Of a stretch of DNA of 64,000 nucleotides, positions 36,562 to 44,908 are shown piece after piece. A model generated the notes under the pieces. It was not told where the DNA came from. It searched no databases and saw only the letters and a list, made by a program, of their open reading frames with translations. The translations under genes were made by a program, and so were the position numbers. This DNA comes from JBCBWG01 sp038523925 (GTDB lineage Bacteria > Pseudomonadota > Alphaproteobacteria > Rhizobiales > Hyphomicrobiaceae): NCBI GenBank assembly GCA_038523925.1, contig JBCBIY010000010.1, positions 1 to 64,000 on the forward strand. The letters run 5' to 3'. The first letter of the stretch is position 1; every line of letters starts with the position of its first letter.

Positions 36562-37236
36562 GTGCCCGCTGATGCAACCCTGACATCCCTCTGGCTTGCC
36601 GGACTGACGGCGCTTGTCCTCATCCCGGTCGGCGTCGCAGCCGGCCGTGCGCTCGCGATGAATGACTTTCCGGGCAAGGGTGTTGTCGAAACGTTGGTGC
36701 TGTTGCCGCTCATCCTGCCGCCGACGGTGCTTGGCTACTACCTGCTGGTCGCGCTCGCGCCTGCGAACCCGATCGGGCAGGCGATCGCAGCGCTATTTGG
36801 CGGCAGCCTCGCATTCACCTTCGAGGGCATCCTGATTGCATCGCTGATCGCCAACCTGCCGTTTGCCATTCAGCCCATTCAACGCAGTTTTGAGGCGATC
36901 CCCGAGAACGTGCGCGAAGCAGCCTGGGTGAGCGGCCTGTCGCGTCTGCAGACGCTCTGGCGGATCGAATTGCCGCTCGCCTGGCCCGGTATCGTCACAG
37001 CAGCGGCGCTCGTCATTGCGCACACGCTTGGTGAGTTCGGCGTCATCCTGATGGTCGGTGGCAACATCCCAGGCGAAACGCAGACGCTCTCAATCGCAAT
37101 CTACGATCGGCTGCAGGCCTTCCAGGAACGCGAAGCGGCGACGATCTCGATCATCCTGCTGGTTGCTTCACTTGCGGCGCTTGCCGTGGTTCACGCAACG
37201 ACCGGCCGCCGCAAGACGCGCGGGCGCGGCGCATGA
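36562..37236 (+). CDS. modB: Molybdate ABC transporter permease
   Basis: A 224-residue inner-membrane permease with about five membrane helices. The EAA loop contacting the ATPase is visible as EAAWVSGLSRLQTLWRIELP. Other family features are FPGKGVVETLVLLPLILPPTVLG and HTLGEFGVILMVGGNIPG. The start is a GTG. It overlaps modC by four bases (ATGA), showing translational coupling. Confidence 0.95.
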   Translation: MPADATLTSLWLAGLTALVLIPVGVAAGRALAMNDFPGKGVVETLVLLPLILPPTVLGYYLLVALAPANPIGQAIAALFGGSLAFTFEGILIASLIANLPFAIQPIQRSFEAIPENVREAAWVSGLSRLQTLWRIELPLAWPGIVTAAALVIAHTLGEFGVILMVGGNIPGETQTLSIAIYDRLQAFQEREAATISIILLVASLAALAVVHATTGRRKTRGRGA

Positions 37237-38381
37237 GCGGGCCCGCAAAGATGGTCGGTGGTCTCGAAGCTGCAATCGGTCTCGACCGGCCGTTTGCCAT
37301 GGACGCTCAGATCGCGTGTGCACCCGGCGAGCTCATGGGCCTGATTGGTCCATCCGGCAGCGGCAAGACGACGTTGCTGCGTGCGCTTGCGGGTCTGGTC
37401 AGGCCTCCACGCGGGCGCATCTCGGTTGGCGCGCGCGTCTGGCAGGACGCCGAGGCGCGCACGTTCCTGCCGCCGCAGGCCCGCCGCGTCGGGCTGGTGT
37501 TCCAGGACTTCGCGCTTTTCCCGCACTTGACGGCGCGAGAGACCGTCGCGCTCGCGATTGATCCCGAGGCGTATGCCGGGCGCTCTGCTCAATTGCAGCA
37601 CGCGGAGCGCTGGCTCACTCGCGTCAACCTGCAAGGGCTTGGCGACCGGAAGCCGGATGCTTTGTCTGGCGGCCAGCGCCAGCGCGTCGCCGTGGCCCGT
37701 GCGCTTGCCCGCGACCCTGACGTGCTGTTGCTCGATGAACCGTTCTCCGCCGTCGATCAGATGACCCGCGAGCGGCTGAAGCGGGAACTTGCAAGCCTGC
37801 GCGCGTCGCTCGACATCCCAATCATCCTCGTCACTCACGACCTCGACGAGGCCAGTGCGCTCTGCGACCGCCTCACGCTCTTGCATCGCGGACACGTCCT
37901 GCAGTCGGGCGCCGCCGATGACATGTTGAGCCGCCCGGCGAGCACGACGGCAGCCCGTCTGCTCGGCCACACCAACATTTTTCCGGCAACCGTCGCCCAG
38001 CCCTCGACGCCCGATCAGGCCGGACGAATCGCTTGGCGAGACACAACGCTTGAAGTGGCAGACACGGGCCCGTTCAACGCCGGCGAGCGCGTCGCCTGGG
38101 TGTTGCCAGCCGATCAGATCGTGATGCACCGGCGCGAGCGGCCGTCGCTGGGTGAGCGCGAGAACCCGATCACCGGCGCGGTCAGCGAGATGGCGCGGCT
38201 TGGCGCTGAGACGGCCGTGACATTGCGGCTCGACGATGAGACTGGCGCGCTGAACTTTCGGATCGCGACGCATGCGGCTCGCCGCAATGGGGTTGAGCCC
38301 GGCGTCGACGTCACCGTGTCGTTGCTCGCCGACGGCATTCACTTGGTGCCTGAGCGCGCTTCTGAAGCCGATGCGATTTGA
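37233..38381 (+). CDS. modC: Molybdate ABC transporter ATP-binding protein
   Basis: A 382-residue ATPase. The nucleotide-binding domain (about residues 5-235) has Walker A GPSGSGKTT at 39-47, signature LSGGQRQRVAVARAL, Walker B VLLLDEPFSAVD and the H-loop THDLDEA. The C-terminal part (about 300-375) matches the TOBE/molybdate-binding module. The start ATG overlaps the modB stop. No ModE-type site is seen upstream of modA. A gap of 81 bp separates it from the next gene. Confidence 0.95.
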   Translation: MSGPAKMVGGLEAAIGLDRPFAMDAQIACAPGELMGLIGPSGSGKTTLLRALAGLVRPPRGRISVGARVWQDAEARTFLPPQARRVGLVFQDFALFPHLTARETVALAIDPEAYAGRSAQLQHAERWLTRVNLQGLGDRKPDALSGGQRQRVAVARALARDPDVLLLDEPFSAVDQMTRERLKRELASLRASLDIPIILVTHDLDEASALCDRLTLLHRGHVLQSGAADDMLSRPASTTAARLLGHTNIFPATVAQPSTPDQAGRIAWRDTTLEVADTGPFNAGERVAWVLPADQIVMHRRERPSLGERENPITGAVSEMARLGAETAVTLRLDDETGALNFRIATHAARRNGVEPGVDVTVSLLADGIHLVPERASEADAI

Positions 38382-38462
38382 GCTTGCGCCACCAAGCGTG
38401 CCGCCCGCGTTGCCGCGTCCCGGTCGTCGCGCTAGCGTCGCTCGCCGGAGGAGACAACTAAG

Positions 38463-39647
38463 ATGACCATCGACGCGCGCATGACGCCTGAGCTGACGCT
38501 GCCCGATGACGGGACGGCCGGAACACTCACGGGACGGATCTGGGATCCGGAAGCGGGCGGCCCATGTGTCGTCGCGATCCGCGACGATGGCGTCTACGAC
38601 CTGACGCCGTTGCGTCCGACGATGAGCGATCTGCTCGCGGATGCGAAAGCTGGAGAGATCGTCCGCGGGTCTGATGCACGCAAGATCGGCGATCTTTCCG
38701 ACATCCTGGCGAACACCCCTGAAGGGACACGTCACCCATCGAGGGCCTGGCTGCTGGCGCCCATTGACCTGCAGGCGGTGAAGGCTGCCGGCGTGACCTT
38801 CCCGCGTTCAATGCTCGAGCGCGTCATCGAAGAGCAGGCGCAGGGCGAGCCGGAGCGCGCAGAAGCCGTCCGTGCCGAAGTCCTAGCCCTCATCGGCGGC
38901 GACTTGAAAGATCTCCGGCCGGGCTCGAAGGAGGCGATGGCGCTGAAGGAGGCGCTCATCAAGCAGGATGCTTGGTCGCAGTATCTTGAGGTGGGCATCG
39001 GAGAAGACGCCGAGATCTTCACGAAAGCGCAGCCTATGTCGGCGGTGGGGCATGGCATGGCCGCCGGCCTGCACCCGCGCTCGACATGGAACAATCCGGA
39101 GCCGGAAGTCGTCCTCGCGGTCGCGCCAAAAGGCGACATCGTCGGCGCGACGCTTGGCAACGACGTGAACCTCCGAGACTTCGAAGGCCGCTCAGCGCTG
39201 CTCCTGTCGAAGGCCAAAGACAACAATGCATCTGCTGCGATCGGGCCGTTCATCCGCCTCTTCGATGAGACGTTCTCGCTCGATGATCTGCGCAAGACGA
39301 CCGTGCATCTCGAAGTCGCCGGCGAGGACGGCTTCCGCATGACCGGGACCTCTTCGATGTCCGAGATCGCGCGGGACCCCGCGAGCCTCGTCGACGAACT
39401 GATGGGGCCAACGCATCAATATCCCGACGGAGCCGTGCTCTATCTGGGCACCATGTTTGCGCCAACGGAAGACCGGGGCGAGCCGGGCATGGGCTTTACG
39501 CATGCTGTCGGCGATGAAGTGACGATCTCAGCCCCGGAACTCGGCCGGCTCTGCAATCTGATGACCACGTCCGATCGGGCGCCGCCCTGGACGTTTGGTG
39601 TTGGTGATCTCATGCGGAATTTGGCGGGACGCGGCGTTCTGGGCTAG
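38463..39647 (+). CDS. Fumarylacetoacetate hydrolase (FAH) family protein
   Basis: A 394-residue FAH-fold enzyme. The catalytic core lies at about residues 170-390, with NPEPEVVLAVAPKGDIVGA as the metal-binding Glu-x-Glu region and ALLLSKAKDNNASAAIGPFI following. About 110 N-terminal residues form a separate domain (CVVAIRDDGVYDLTPL), longer than the 280-residue hydrolases. FAH enzymes cleave or hydrate beta-diketo or 2-keto-3-deoxy acids using Mg2+. The neighbours, a lyase-family protein, an SDR, an OtnI-like and a DenD-like protein, suggest it acts in sugar-acid breakdown. GGAGGAG precedes the ATG by about eleven bases. Confidence 0.88.
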   Translation: MTIDARMTPELTLPDDGTAGTLTGRIWDPEAGGPCVVAIRDDGVYDLTPLRPTMSDLLADAKAGEIVRGSDARKIGDLSDILANTPEGTRHPSRAWLLAPIDLQAVKAAGVTFPRSMLERVIEEQAQGEPERAEAVRAEVLALIGGDLKDLRPGSKEAMALKEALIKQDAWSQYLEVGIGEDAEIFTKAQPMSAVGHGMAAGLHPRSTWNNPEPEVVLAVAPKGDIVGATLGNDVNLRDFEGRSALLLSKAKDNNASAAIGPFIRLFDETFSLDDLRKTTVHLEVAGEDGFRMTGTSSMSEIARDPASLVDELMGPTHQYPDGAVLYLGTMFAPTEDRGEPGMGFTHAVGDEVTISAPELGRLCNLMTTSDRAPPWTFGVGDLMRNLAGRGVLG

Positions 39648-39711
39648 GTCTGCGCGCCGACGGGCTGCGCCGCGCCGAATGTGACAGCGCGCTCGATGCC
39701 GGGAGCTGCCG

Positions 39712-40557
39712 ATGCCGAGCCAGGCTGAGAAGATTGCAACGTTCAAGGCGCTGCACGAACGCGATGGCGCTTTCATCATTCCGAACCCGTACGATGTTGG
39801 GTCTGCGCGGATGCTTGCTGGCCTCGGGTTCGAAGCGCTTGCGACGACCAGCTCCGGCCTCGCCATGACGCTCGGGCGCTCAGACATGCAGGTCTCGTTG
39901 GACGAGAAGATCGCCCACTGCCGCGCGTTGGTCGGAGCTGTCGACCTGCCGATCAATGCAGACCTTGAGAAGGGGTTTGCAGACGACCCGGAAGGTGTGG
40001 CGGAGACCATCGCCCGCGCGCAGGCAACGGGGCTCGCGGGCGCCTCCATCGAAGATGCAACGGCGAACCCTGATGATCCGATCTTTGCCTTAGATAGAGC
40101 GGTGGCGCGCGTGAAGGCGGCCGTGGACGCAAACGCTGCGACCGACAACCCGATGGTGATCACAGCGCGTGCCGAAAACCTGCTGTGGGGCCTCAAGGAT
40201 CTGGACGACACCATCAAGCGGCTGCAAGCTTTCGAAGACGCCGGAGCAGATGTCCTCTACGCGCCGGGCCTGCGCACACTCGATGATGTTCGCAAGGTGA
40301 CCGCGGCCGTCGGCAAACCGATCAACGTGCTCGGCGTGATGGTCCGGGATGGCACCGTTCAATCTATGGCTGATGCCGGTGCGAAACGCATCAGCGTTGG
40401 CGGCGCGCTCGCGCGGGCGGCGGCCGGAGAATTTCTGCGGGCGGCCGTCGAGCTGCTTGATGACGGCACACATACATTTGCCAAGCGCGCCGCGCGCAAC
40501 GAGATGGATGACCTGATGAGCAAGGGCAGAGGGAGCACGCCGAATGAGCCGGCTTGA
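39712..40557 (+). CDS. Isocitrate lyase/PEP mutase superfamily protein
   Basis: A 281-residue member of the ICL/PEP mutase superfamily with a TIM barrel. Metal-binding and phosphate-like sites are visible in FIIPNPYDVGSARMLAG, the LPINADLEKGF strand and ASIEDATANP. It lacks the KKCGH motif of true isocitrate lyase, so cleavage or decarboxylation of a different 2-keto or 2-hydroxy acid, for example oxaloacetate, is more likely. GGGAG is just before the ATG. It overlaps the following SDR gene by 14 bases, implying a common transcript. Confidence 0.85.
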   Translation: MPSQAEKIATFKALHERDGAFIIPNPYDVGSARMLAGLGFEALATTSSGLAMTLGRSDMQVSLDEKIAHCRALVGAVDLPINADLEKGFADDPEGVAETIARAQATGLAGASIEDATANPDDPIFALDRAVARVKAAVDANAATDNPMVITARAENLLWGLKDLDDTIKRLQAFEDAGADVLYAPGLRTLDDVRKVTAAVGKPINVLGVMVRDGTVQSMADAGAKRISVGGALARAAAGEFLRAAVELLDDGTHTFAKRAARNEMDDLMSKGRGSTPNEPA

Positions 40558-41293
40558 GGGAAAACGCGCATTCTGCACCGCGTCGGGGGCCGGGATCGGC
40601 CGGGCGACGGCGCTTGCGTTCGCGGCCGAAGGTGCGCACGTCATCGCGACCGACATCAGCGCCCAGAGCCTTGAAGGCCTGGCCGACCACGGCATCGCTG
40701 AGACCAAGCGCCTCGATGTGCGCGACACGCTCGCCGTTAACGCTATGGCGCGCGATCTCGATGCCGTCGACATCGTATTCAACGCGGCCGGTTGGGTGCA
40801 TCAGGGCACCATCCTCGAATGCTCGGAAGAGGACTGGACGCGATCATTCGAGCTCAACGTTATGTCCATGCATCGCACGATCGCAGCGTTCCTGCCGGGC
40901 ATGCTGGAGAACGGCGGCGGCTCGATCGTGAACATTGCCTCGGTTGCTGGTTTAAAGGGCATCCCCGCCCGCCACGCCTATGGCGCATCGAAGGCCGCCG
41001 TCATCGGGCTTACGAAAGCGGTTGCTGCGGACTTCGTTGGCCAGGGCATCCGCTGCAACGCGATTTGCCCGGGCACCGTCCAGTCTCCATCGCTGGATGA
41101 GCGGATCGCAACGCTTGCCAAGGAGACAGGCAAGCCAGCAAGCGAGATCCGCCAAAACTTCATCGACCGCCAACCGATGGGCCGGCTTGGGACCGCAGAG
41201 GAGATCGCAGCCGTTGCCGTCTACCTCGCCTCCGACGAGAGCGTCTTCACGACGGGCACGCAGATCACGGTCGACGGCGGCTTGATCATGTAG
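40544..41293 (+). CDS. SDR family dehydrogenase (BDH2 / 2-keto-3-deoxy-L-fuconate dehydrogenase-like)
   Basis: A 249-residue classical short-chain dehydrogenase. The cofactor motif TASGAGIG is at residues 12-19, an Asp at the end of the second strand (ATDIS) favours NAD+, and NAAG and the catalytic Ser133, Tyr146 and Lys150 (YGASK) are present. The C-terminus (GRLGTAEEIAAVAVYLASDE) is very like the BDH2/2-keto-3-deoxy-L-fuconate dehydrogenase branch. In L-fuconate breakdown such an enzyme feeds a FAH-family hydrolase, which is also encoded here. Its start lies inside the preceding gene. Confidence 0.88.
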   Translation: MSRLEGKRAFCTASGAGIGRATALAFAAEGAHVIATDISAQSLEGLADHGIAETKRLDVRDTLAVNAMARDLDAVDIVFNAAGWVHQGTILECSEEDWTRSFELNVMSMHRTIAAFLPGMLENGGGSIVNIASVAGLKGIPARHAYGASKAAVIGLTKAVAADFVGQGIRCNAICPGTVQSPSLDERIATLAKETGKPASEIRQNFIDRQPMGRLGTAEEIAAVAVYLASDESVFTTGTQITVDGGLIM

Positions 41294-41313
41294 CCTGCCC
41301 GCCCATCGCACTG

Positions 41314-41850
41314 GTGGCGCCGATGATGTCAGACGAAGATCCATGCGAACTTGAGACGGCCGACGCGGTGAAACCGCGGTGGGTGCTCCGCCGTGCGGTG
41401 CGGGCCGATCTCGACGGCATCACGGCGTTGCAGTTCGCCGCTTACGCCAAGAACCGCGACCAGCTTGGTGTCGAACCACTGCCACTCCTGATGGACTACG
41501 GCGCGGCGCTCGATAGGCTTGAGTTCTGGGTCGCCGAAGTGCCGGCTGATGACGCGGAAAACGGCGCGCCCGAAGAGCTCGCGGGTGTCCTGATGCTGGA
41601 CCCTGCCGACGCCTTTACGATTGAGAGCATTGCGGTCGCCCCGTCGCGCGCCGGCAGCGGCCTCGGCACGGCGCTTCTGCAAGCGGCCGAGATCCGCGCG
41701 CGCGTGCTCGGATACCCGCGCGTCTGTCTTTATACCGGCGCACCGCTGACGCACCTGATTGCGTGGTATGGTCGCCACGGGTTTGAGGAAGATCGCGTCG
41801 AAACCCTAAGCGACCGATCGATCGTTCACATGAGCAAGCGGGTCACCTGA
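41314..41850 (+). CDS. GNAT family N-acetyltransferase
   Basis: A 178-residue acetyltransferase. The acetyl-CoA binding core has the beta-4 strand FTIESIAVAPSRAGSGLGTAL, containing a variant of the R/Q-x-x-G-x-G/A loop (SRAGSGLG), then LGYPRVCLYTGAPLTHLIAWYGRHGFEED. The substrate is not predicted. The start is a GTG at 41314, but ATGs at 41323 and 41326 are equally plausible; no good ribosome site distinguishes them. It sits inside the sugar-acid block, 20 bp after the SDR. Confidence 0.85.
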   Translation: MAPMMSDEDPCELETADAVKPRWVLRRAVRADLDGITALQFAAYAKNRDQLGVEPLPLLMDYGAALDRLEFWVAEVPADDAENGAPEELAGVLMLDPADAFTIESIAVAPSRAGSGLGTALLQAAEIRARVLGYPRVCLYTGAPLTHLIAWYGRHGFEEDRVETLSDRSIVHMSKRVT

Positions 41851-41885
41851 AGCCTGCTGCCGCAGCAGAGGACCGCCACGCCGCA

Positions 41886-42665
41886 ATGCCGAAGTTCGCA
41901 GCCAACCTGTCTTTCCTGTTCCAGGATCTCGACTTTCTCGACCGCTTCGAAGCCGCCGCCAACGCCGGCTTCCGCGGCGTCGAATACCTGTTCCCCTACG
42001 ACTATCCGGCCGATGAGATCGCCGCGCGGCTGAACCAGCATGGCCTGACGCAGGCGCTATTTAACGCGCCGCCCGGAGACTGGGCTGCCGGTGAGCGCGG
42101 GCTTGCCGCGATCCCGGGTCGTGAAGCCGAGTTCGAAGCGGCGATTGCGAAGGCGATGGACTACGCAGACGCGCTCGCCTGCAAACTCGTCCACGTCATG
42201 CCGGGGCTCGCCCACCACGGCGCGCGCCACGAAACATACGTCGCAAACCTCAAACGTGCGGCGACCACGGCTGCGGAAAAGGGCGTCACGCTGATCCTTG
42301 AGCCGATCAACACGCGCGACATCCCCAGCTTCTTTCTCAACACGACCGAGTATGCCCGCGCGGTCATTCACGAGGTCGGCGCCGCCAACGTTGGGCTTCA
42401 GTTCGATCTCTACCATCGCCAGATCCAGCAAGGCGACGTCGCCACATCGATCGAGACGTTTAAGGAGCTGACGCGGCACTATCAGATCGCAAGTCCGCCC
42501 GATCGCGGCGAGCCAGACGACGGCGAAATGAACTACCGCTATCTGTTCGAGGCAATCGACAAAACCGGCTACGACGGCTGGGTCGGCTGTGAGTACAAGC
42601 CGCGCGGTGAGACCGTTGCAGGTCTGAAGTGGGCTGAGGCCTGCGGCGTGCAGCTCGCGGGCTGA
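41886..42665 (+). CDS. otnI: Hydroxypyruvate isomerase family protein (OtnI-like)
   Basis: A 259-residue TIM-barrel sugar-phosphate-isomerase-like protein of the Hyi/OtnI family. It begins PKFAANLSFLFQDLDFLDRF, has the metal-binding Glu in LILEPINTRDIPSFFLNTT, His/Asp in LQFDLYHRQIQQGD and the second Glu near the end (GWVGCEYKPRGETVAGLKW). Members interconvert hydroxypyruvate and tartronate semialdehyde, or 2-oxo- and 3-oxo-tetronate (OtnI). The following DenD-like gene favours the OtnI role. The OtnK kinase and OtnC decarboxylase that normally complete that pathway are not in this window. Confidence 0.85.
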   Translation: MPKFAANLSFLFQDLDFLDRFEAAANAGFRGVEYLFPYDYPADEIAARLNQHGLTQALFNAPPGDWAAGERGLAAIPGREAEFEAAIAKAMDYADALACKLVHVMPGLAHHGARHETYVANLKRAATTAAEKGVTLILEPINTRDIPSFFLNTTEYARAVIHEVGAANVGLQFDLYHRQIQQGDVATSIETFKELTRHYQIASPPDRGEPDDGEMNYRYLFEAIDKTGYDGWVGCEYKPRGETVAGLKWAEACGVQLAG

Positions 42666-42696
42666 GCGCCGTCGCCATCGCTGTCGCGCAAGCAGG

Positions 42697-42735
42697 CGAA
42701 CGAACAAATGAACGACCGAACAAACGAACAAAAAG
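42697..42735 (+). repeat. GAAC-based octamer repeats before denD
   Basis: Five GAAC copies stand at 42698, 42702, 42710, 42718 and 42726, the last four spaced exactly eight bases apart, followed by AAAAAGGGAG, the ribosome site of the next gene. The 11-base periodicity of a LexA site is absent. It lies wholly in the 81-bp gap before denD, so changes in copy number would alter only the leader length. Confidence 0.8.
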
Positions 42736-42746
42736 GGAGATGAGAC

Positions 42747-43727
42747 GTGAAGGTGTTGATCCTCGGAGCGGCCGGGATGGTCGGCCGCAAACTGGCGGAA
42801 CGGCTCGCGAAAGACGGTCGGCTCGGGTCTGACGAGATCGCCGAGCTGACGCTGTTTGACGTTGTCGAACCGGCCGTGCCGAACGGCGCGTCCTTCCCCG
42901 TCAAGACCCGCACGGGCGATCTTCCTGACCCGACTGAAATCGCCGCGATGATCGCGCCGCGCCCTGACGTGATCTTCCACCTCGCGGCGATTGTCTCAGG
43001 CGAGGCCGAAGCCGACTTTGCGAAGGGCTACCGGATCAACTTCGACGGGACGCGGCTGCTGTTCGACGCCATTGCAGAGATCGACGGTTATGTGCCGCGC
43101 GTCGTCTTCACGAGTTCGATCGCGGTTTTCGGCGCGCCGTTCCCACAAGCGATTGGCGATGAGTTTCATCGCACGCCGCTGACCAGCTACGGCACGCAAA
43201 AGGCGATCGGGGAACTGCTGCTCGCCGACATGACGCGAAAGGGCATGATGGACGGCGTAGGGCTGCGGTTCCCGACGATCTGCGTCCGCCCGGGCAAACC
43301 CAACAAAGCGGCATCCGGCTTCTTCTCAAACATCATCCGCGAGCCGTTGGCTGGCGAAGAGGCTGTCCTGCCAGTGTCGGACGACGTGCGGCACTGGCAC
43401 GCATCGCCGCGGTCCGCAGTCGGCTTCCTGCTGCATGCAGCGACGATGGACACGGATGCGATTGGCCCGCGCCGGAACCTGTCGATGCCGGGCGTGTCCG
43501 TCACCGTTGGCGAGCAATTGGCAGCGCTTGAGCGGATTGCCGGGAAGCCGGTTGCTGATCGCGTGAAGCGGGCCCCTGATTCGACCATCATGAAGATCGT
43601 TGAAGGCTGGCCGCGGAACTTCGAAACGGCAGGCGCGGCCAGCCTGGGCTTTGTCGCAGAAACGTCATTTGACGACATCATCAAGGCGCATATCGAAGAC
43701 GAACTCGGCGGGAATTTCGTGGCGTAA
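42747..43727 (+). CDS. denD: NAD-dependent epimerase/dehydratase, D-erythronate dehydrogenase-like
   Basis: A 326-residue extended SDR. The cofactor motif GAAGMVGRKLAERL is at about residues 7-20, FTSSIAVFGAP holds the catalytic Ser, and Tyr148/Lys152 (YGTQK) complete the set. LRFPTICVRPGKPNKAASGFF is a characteristic stretch of the DenD family, which oxidises D-erythronate to 2-oxo-tetronate. The gene starts with GTG; GGGAG is close upstream, behind a short GAAC repeat. It directly follows the OtnI-like gene. The substrate is inferred from the family and neighbour, not proved. Confidence 0.85.
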   Translation: MKVLILGAAGMVGRKLAERLAKDGRLGSDEIAELTLFDVVEPAVPNGASFPVKTRTGDLPDPTEIAAMIAPRPDVIFHLAAIVSGEAEADFAKGYRINFDGTRLLFDAIAEIDGYVPRVVFTSSIAVFGAPFPQAIGDEFHRTPLTSYGTQKAIGELLLADMTRKGMMDGVGLRFPTICVRPGKPNKAASGFFSNIIREPLAGEEAVLPVSDDVRHWHASPRSAVGFLLHAATMDTDAIGPRRNLSMPGVSVTVGEQLAALERIAGKPVADRVKRAPDSTIMKIVEGWPRNFETAGAASLGFVAETSFDDIIKAHIEDELGGNFVA

Positions 43728-44011
43728 GCCTCTGTTTCGGAATGGAAATCCATAGAGATCGCCACGACGTGAAGCTAAGTCGCGGACCGACTTTGCTCCG
43801 TTGCGCCTACATAAGTGCATCTCATTAGCGCCACACTGTTGGGAGCATCCATCGCCGCGCCCGCTGATGAGAAACTGGTCACTGCATGTGAACCGGAAAC
43901 CATGGCGAGGCGTTTTGCCGAGGAGCTTCTGCAGACCACACCGGAAGCTGCTATCCTGGGCGGGTCACGCGCGAGAAGGGGCACAAAAGGCTCACGCGAC
44001 GCGCCACTGAC

Positions 44012-44782
44012 ATGAGCATTGAGAGGTGCCCGATGGGCAATCCGACGGCGAAAGCAACGAAGACGTTTGACGTGCTGGCGGGCGAAGCGGGCGCAAGCTT
44101 CGGCCGGACGGCTGCAATGCGTCGAGCGCCTGTCCTGGTGCACGATGCAAATCGTGAAGCTGAATGCGGCGACACAAGCGCCTTCGATGACATCGCAACG
44201 ACGACCCTGCCGGTCGAGTTTCGCGGCGAGCAGGTCATGTTTGAAGCGCACGCGTTCGAGGACGATTCATCATCGTATCAGGCGATGGCGCTCGTGCATC
44301 GCAACGAAGGCGTGTCGCGCGATATCGCACCGCTCGTGCGCGTTCACAGCGGCTGCGTAACCGGCGACATCTTCCATTCGCTGCGCTGTGACTGCTATGC
44401 GCAGCTTCAGCTCGCGATCGAAAATGTCATCGAGACCGACTTCGGCATCATCCTGTATTTGCCGCATCATGAAGGCCGCGGCATCGGCCTCGTGAAGAAG
44501 CTGCAGGCCTACGCCGAGCAGGATAAAGGCCTCGATACCGTCGACGCCAACATTGCCGTCGGGGCACCGATTGACTCGCGCGACTACCGCCTGCCGGCAA
44601 ACATTCTGCGCTACCTTGGCCATGAGAAGATCCGGCTCATGACCAACAACCCGGCGAAGGTCCTGCGGCTCACCGAGCACGGCATCACGGTCGTCGAGCA
44701 AGTGCGCAGCATCACGCCGCCGTCCGAGCACAATGCCCGATACTTGGACACGAAGCGCGATCGCATGGACCACAAGCTGTAG
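44012..44782 (+). CDS. ribA: GTP cyclohydrolase II
   Basis: A 256-residue GTP cyclohydrolase II with the zinc motif HSGCVTGDIFHSLRCDC (three Cys), the catalytic region LPHHEGRGIGLVKKLQ and DTVDANIAVGAPIDSRDY. It opens the imidazole ring of GTP as the first step of riboflavin synthesis. The N-terminus has about 65 extra residues of low conservation before the core starts at VEFRGEQVMFEAH; no fused DHBP synthase domain is present. The His pair in PHHEG replaces the usual RQEG, so it is a divergent form. A strong intrinsic terminator follows. No riboswitch is recognised upstream. Confidence 0.85.
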   Translation: MSIERCPMGNPTAKATKTFDVLAGEAGASFGRTAAMRRAPVLVHDANREAECGDTSAFDDIATTTLPVEFRGEQVMFEAHAFEDDSSSYQAMALVHRNEGVSRDIAPLVRVHSGCVTGDIFHSLRCDCYAQLQLAIENVIETDFGIILYLPHHEGRGIGLVKKLQAYAEQDKGLDTVDANIAVGAPIDSRDYRLPANILRYLGHEKIRLMTNNPAKVLRLTEHGITVVEQVRSITPPSEHNARYLDTKRDRMDHKL

Positions 44783-44824
44783 GATTTTGAGATCCGCGTA
44801 AGCGGGTTCGACCAGCCATGACGC

Positions 44825-44856
44825 AAGCCGCGGCGACCTCCGCCGCGGCTTTTTTT
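44825..44856 (+). terminator. Rho-independent terminator after ribA
   Basis: A perfect ten-base stem AGCCGCGGCG-ACCTC-CGCCGCGGCT with a five-base loop, followed by six T residues; an A before and a T after extend the stem. It stands 43 bp after the ribA stop and before ruvA. Confidence 0.93.
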
Positions 44857-44908
44857 GTGCGTGCTATCCTTGGCGTAAAGATTCGGCGGGATCGGCGGAG
44901 GGGCGCGC

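Noticed and set aside
37191..38735. 514-residue minus-strand frame
   Set aside because: Covers modC and the start of the FAH gene in antisense; composition is typical of a shadow frame.
43815..44015. 66-residue frame overlapping the ribA start (ATGA)
   Set aside because: GTG start, no ribosome site and no recognisable motif; the overlap may be chance.
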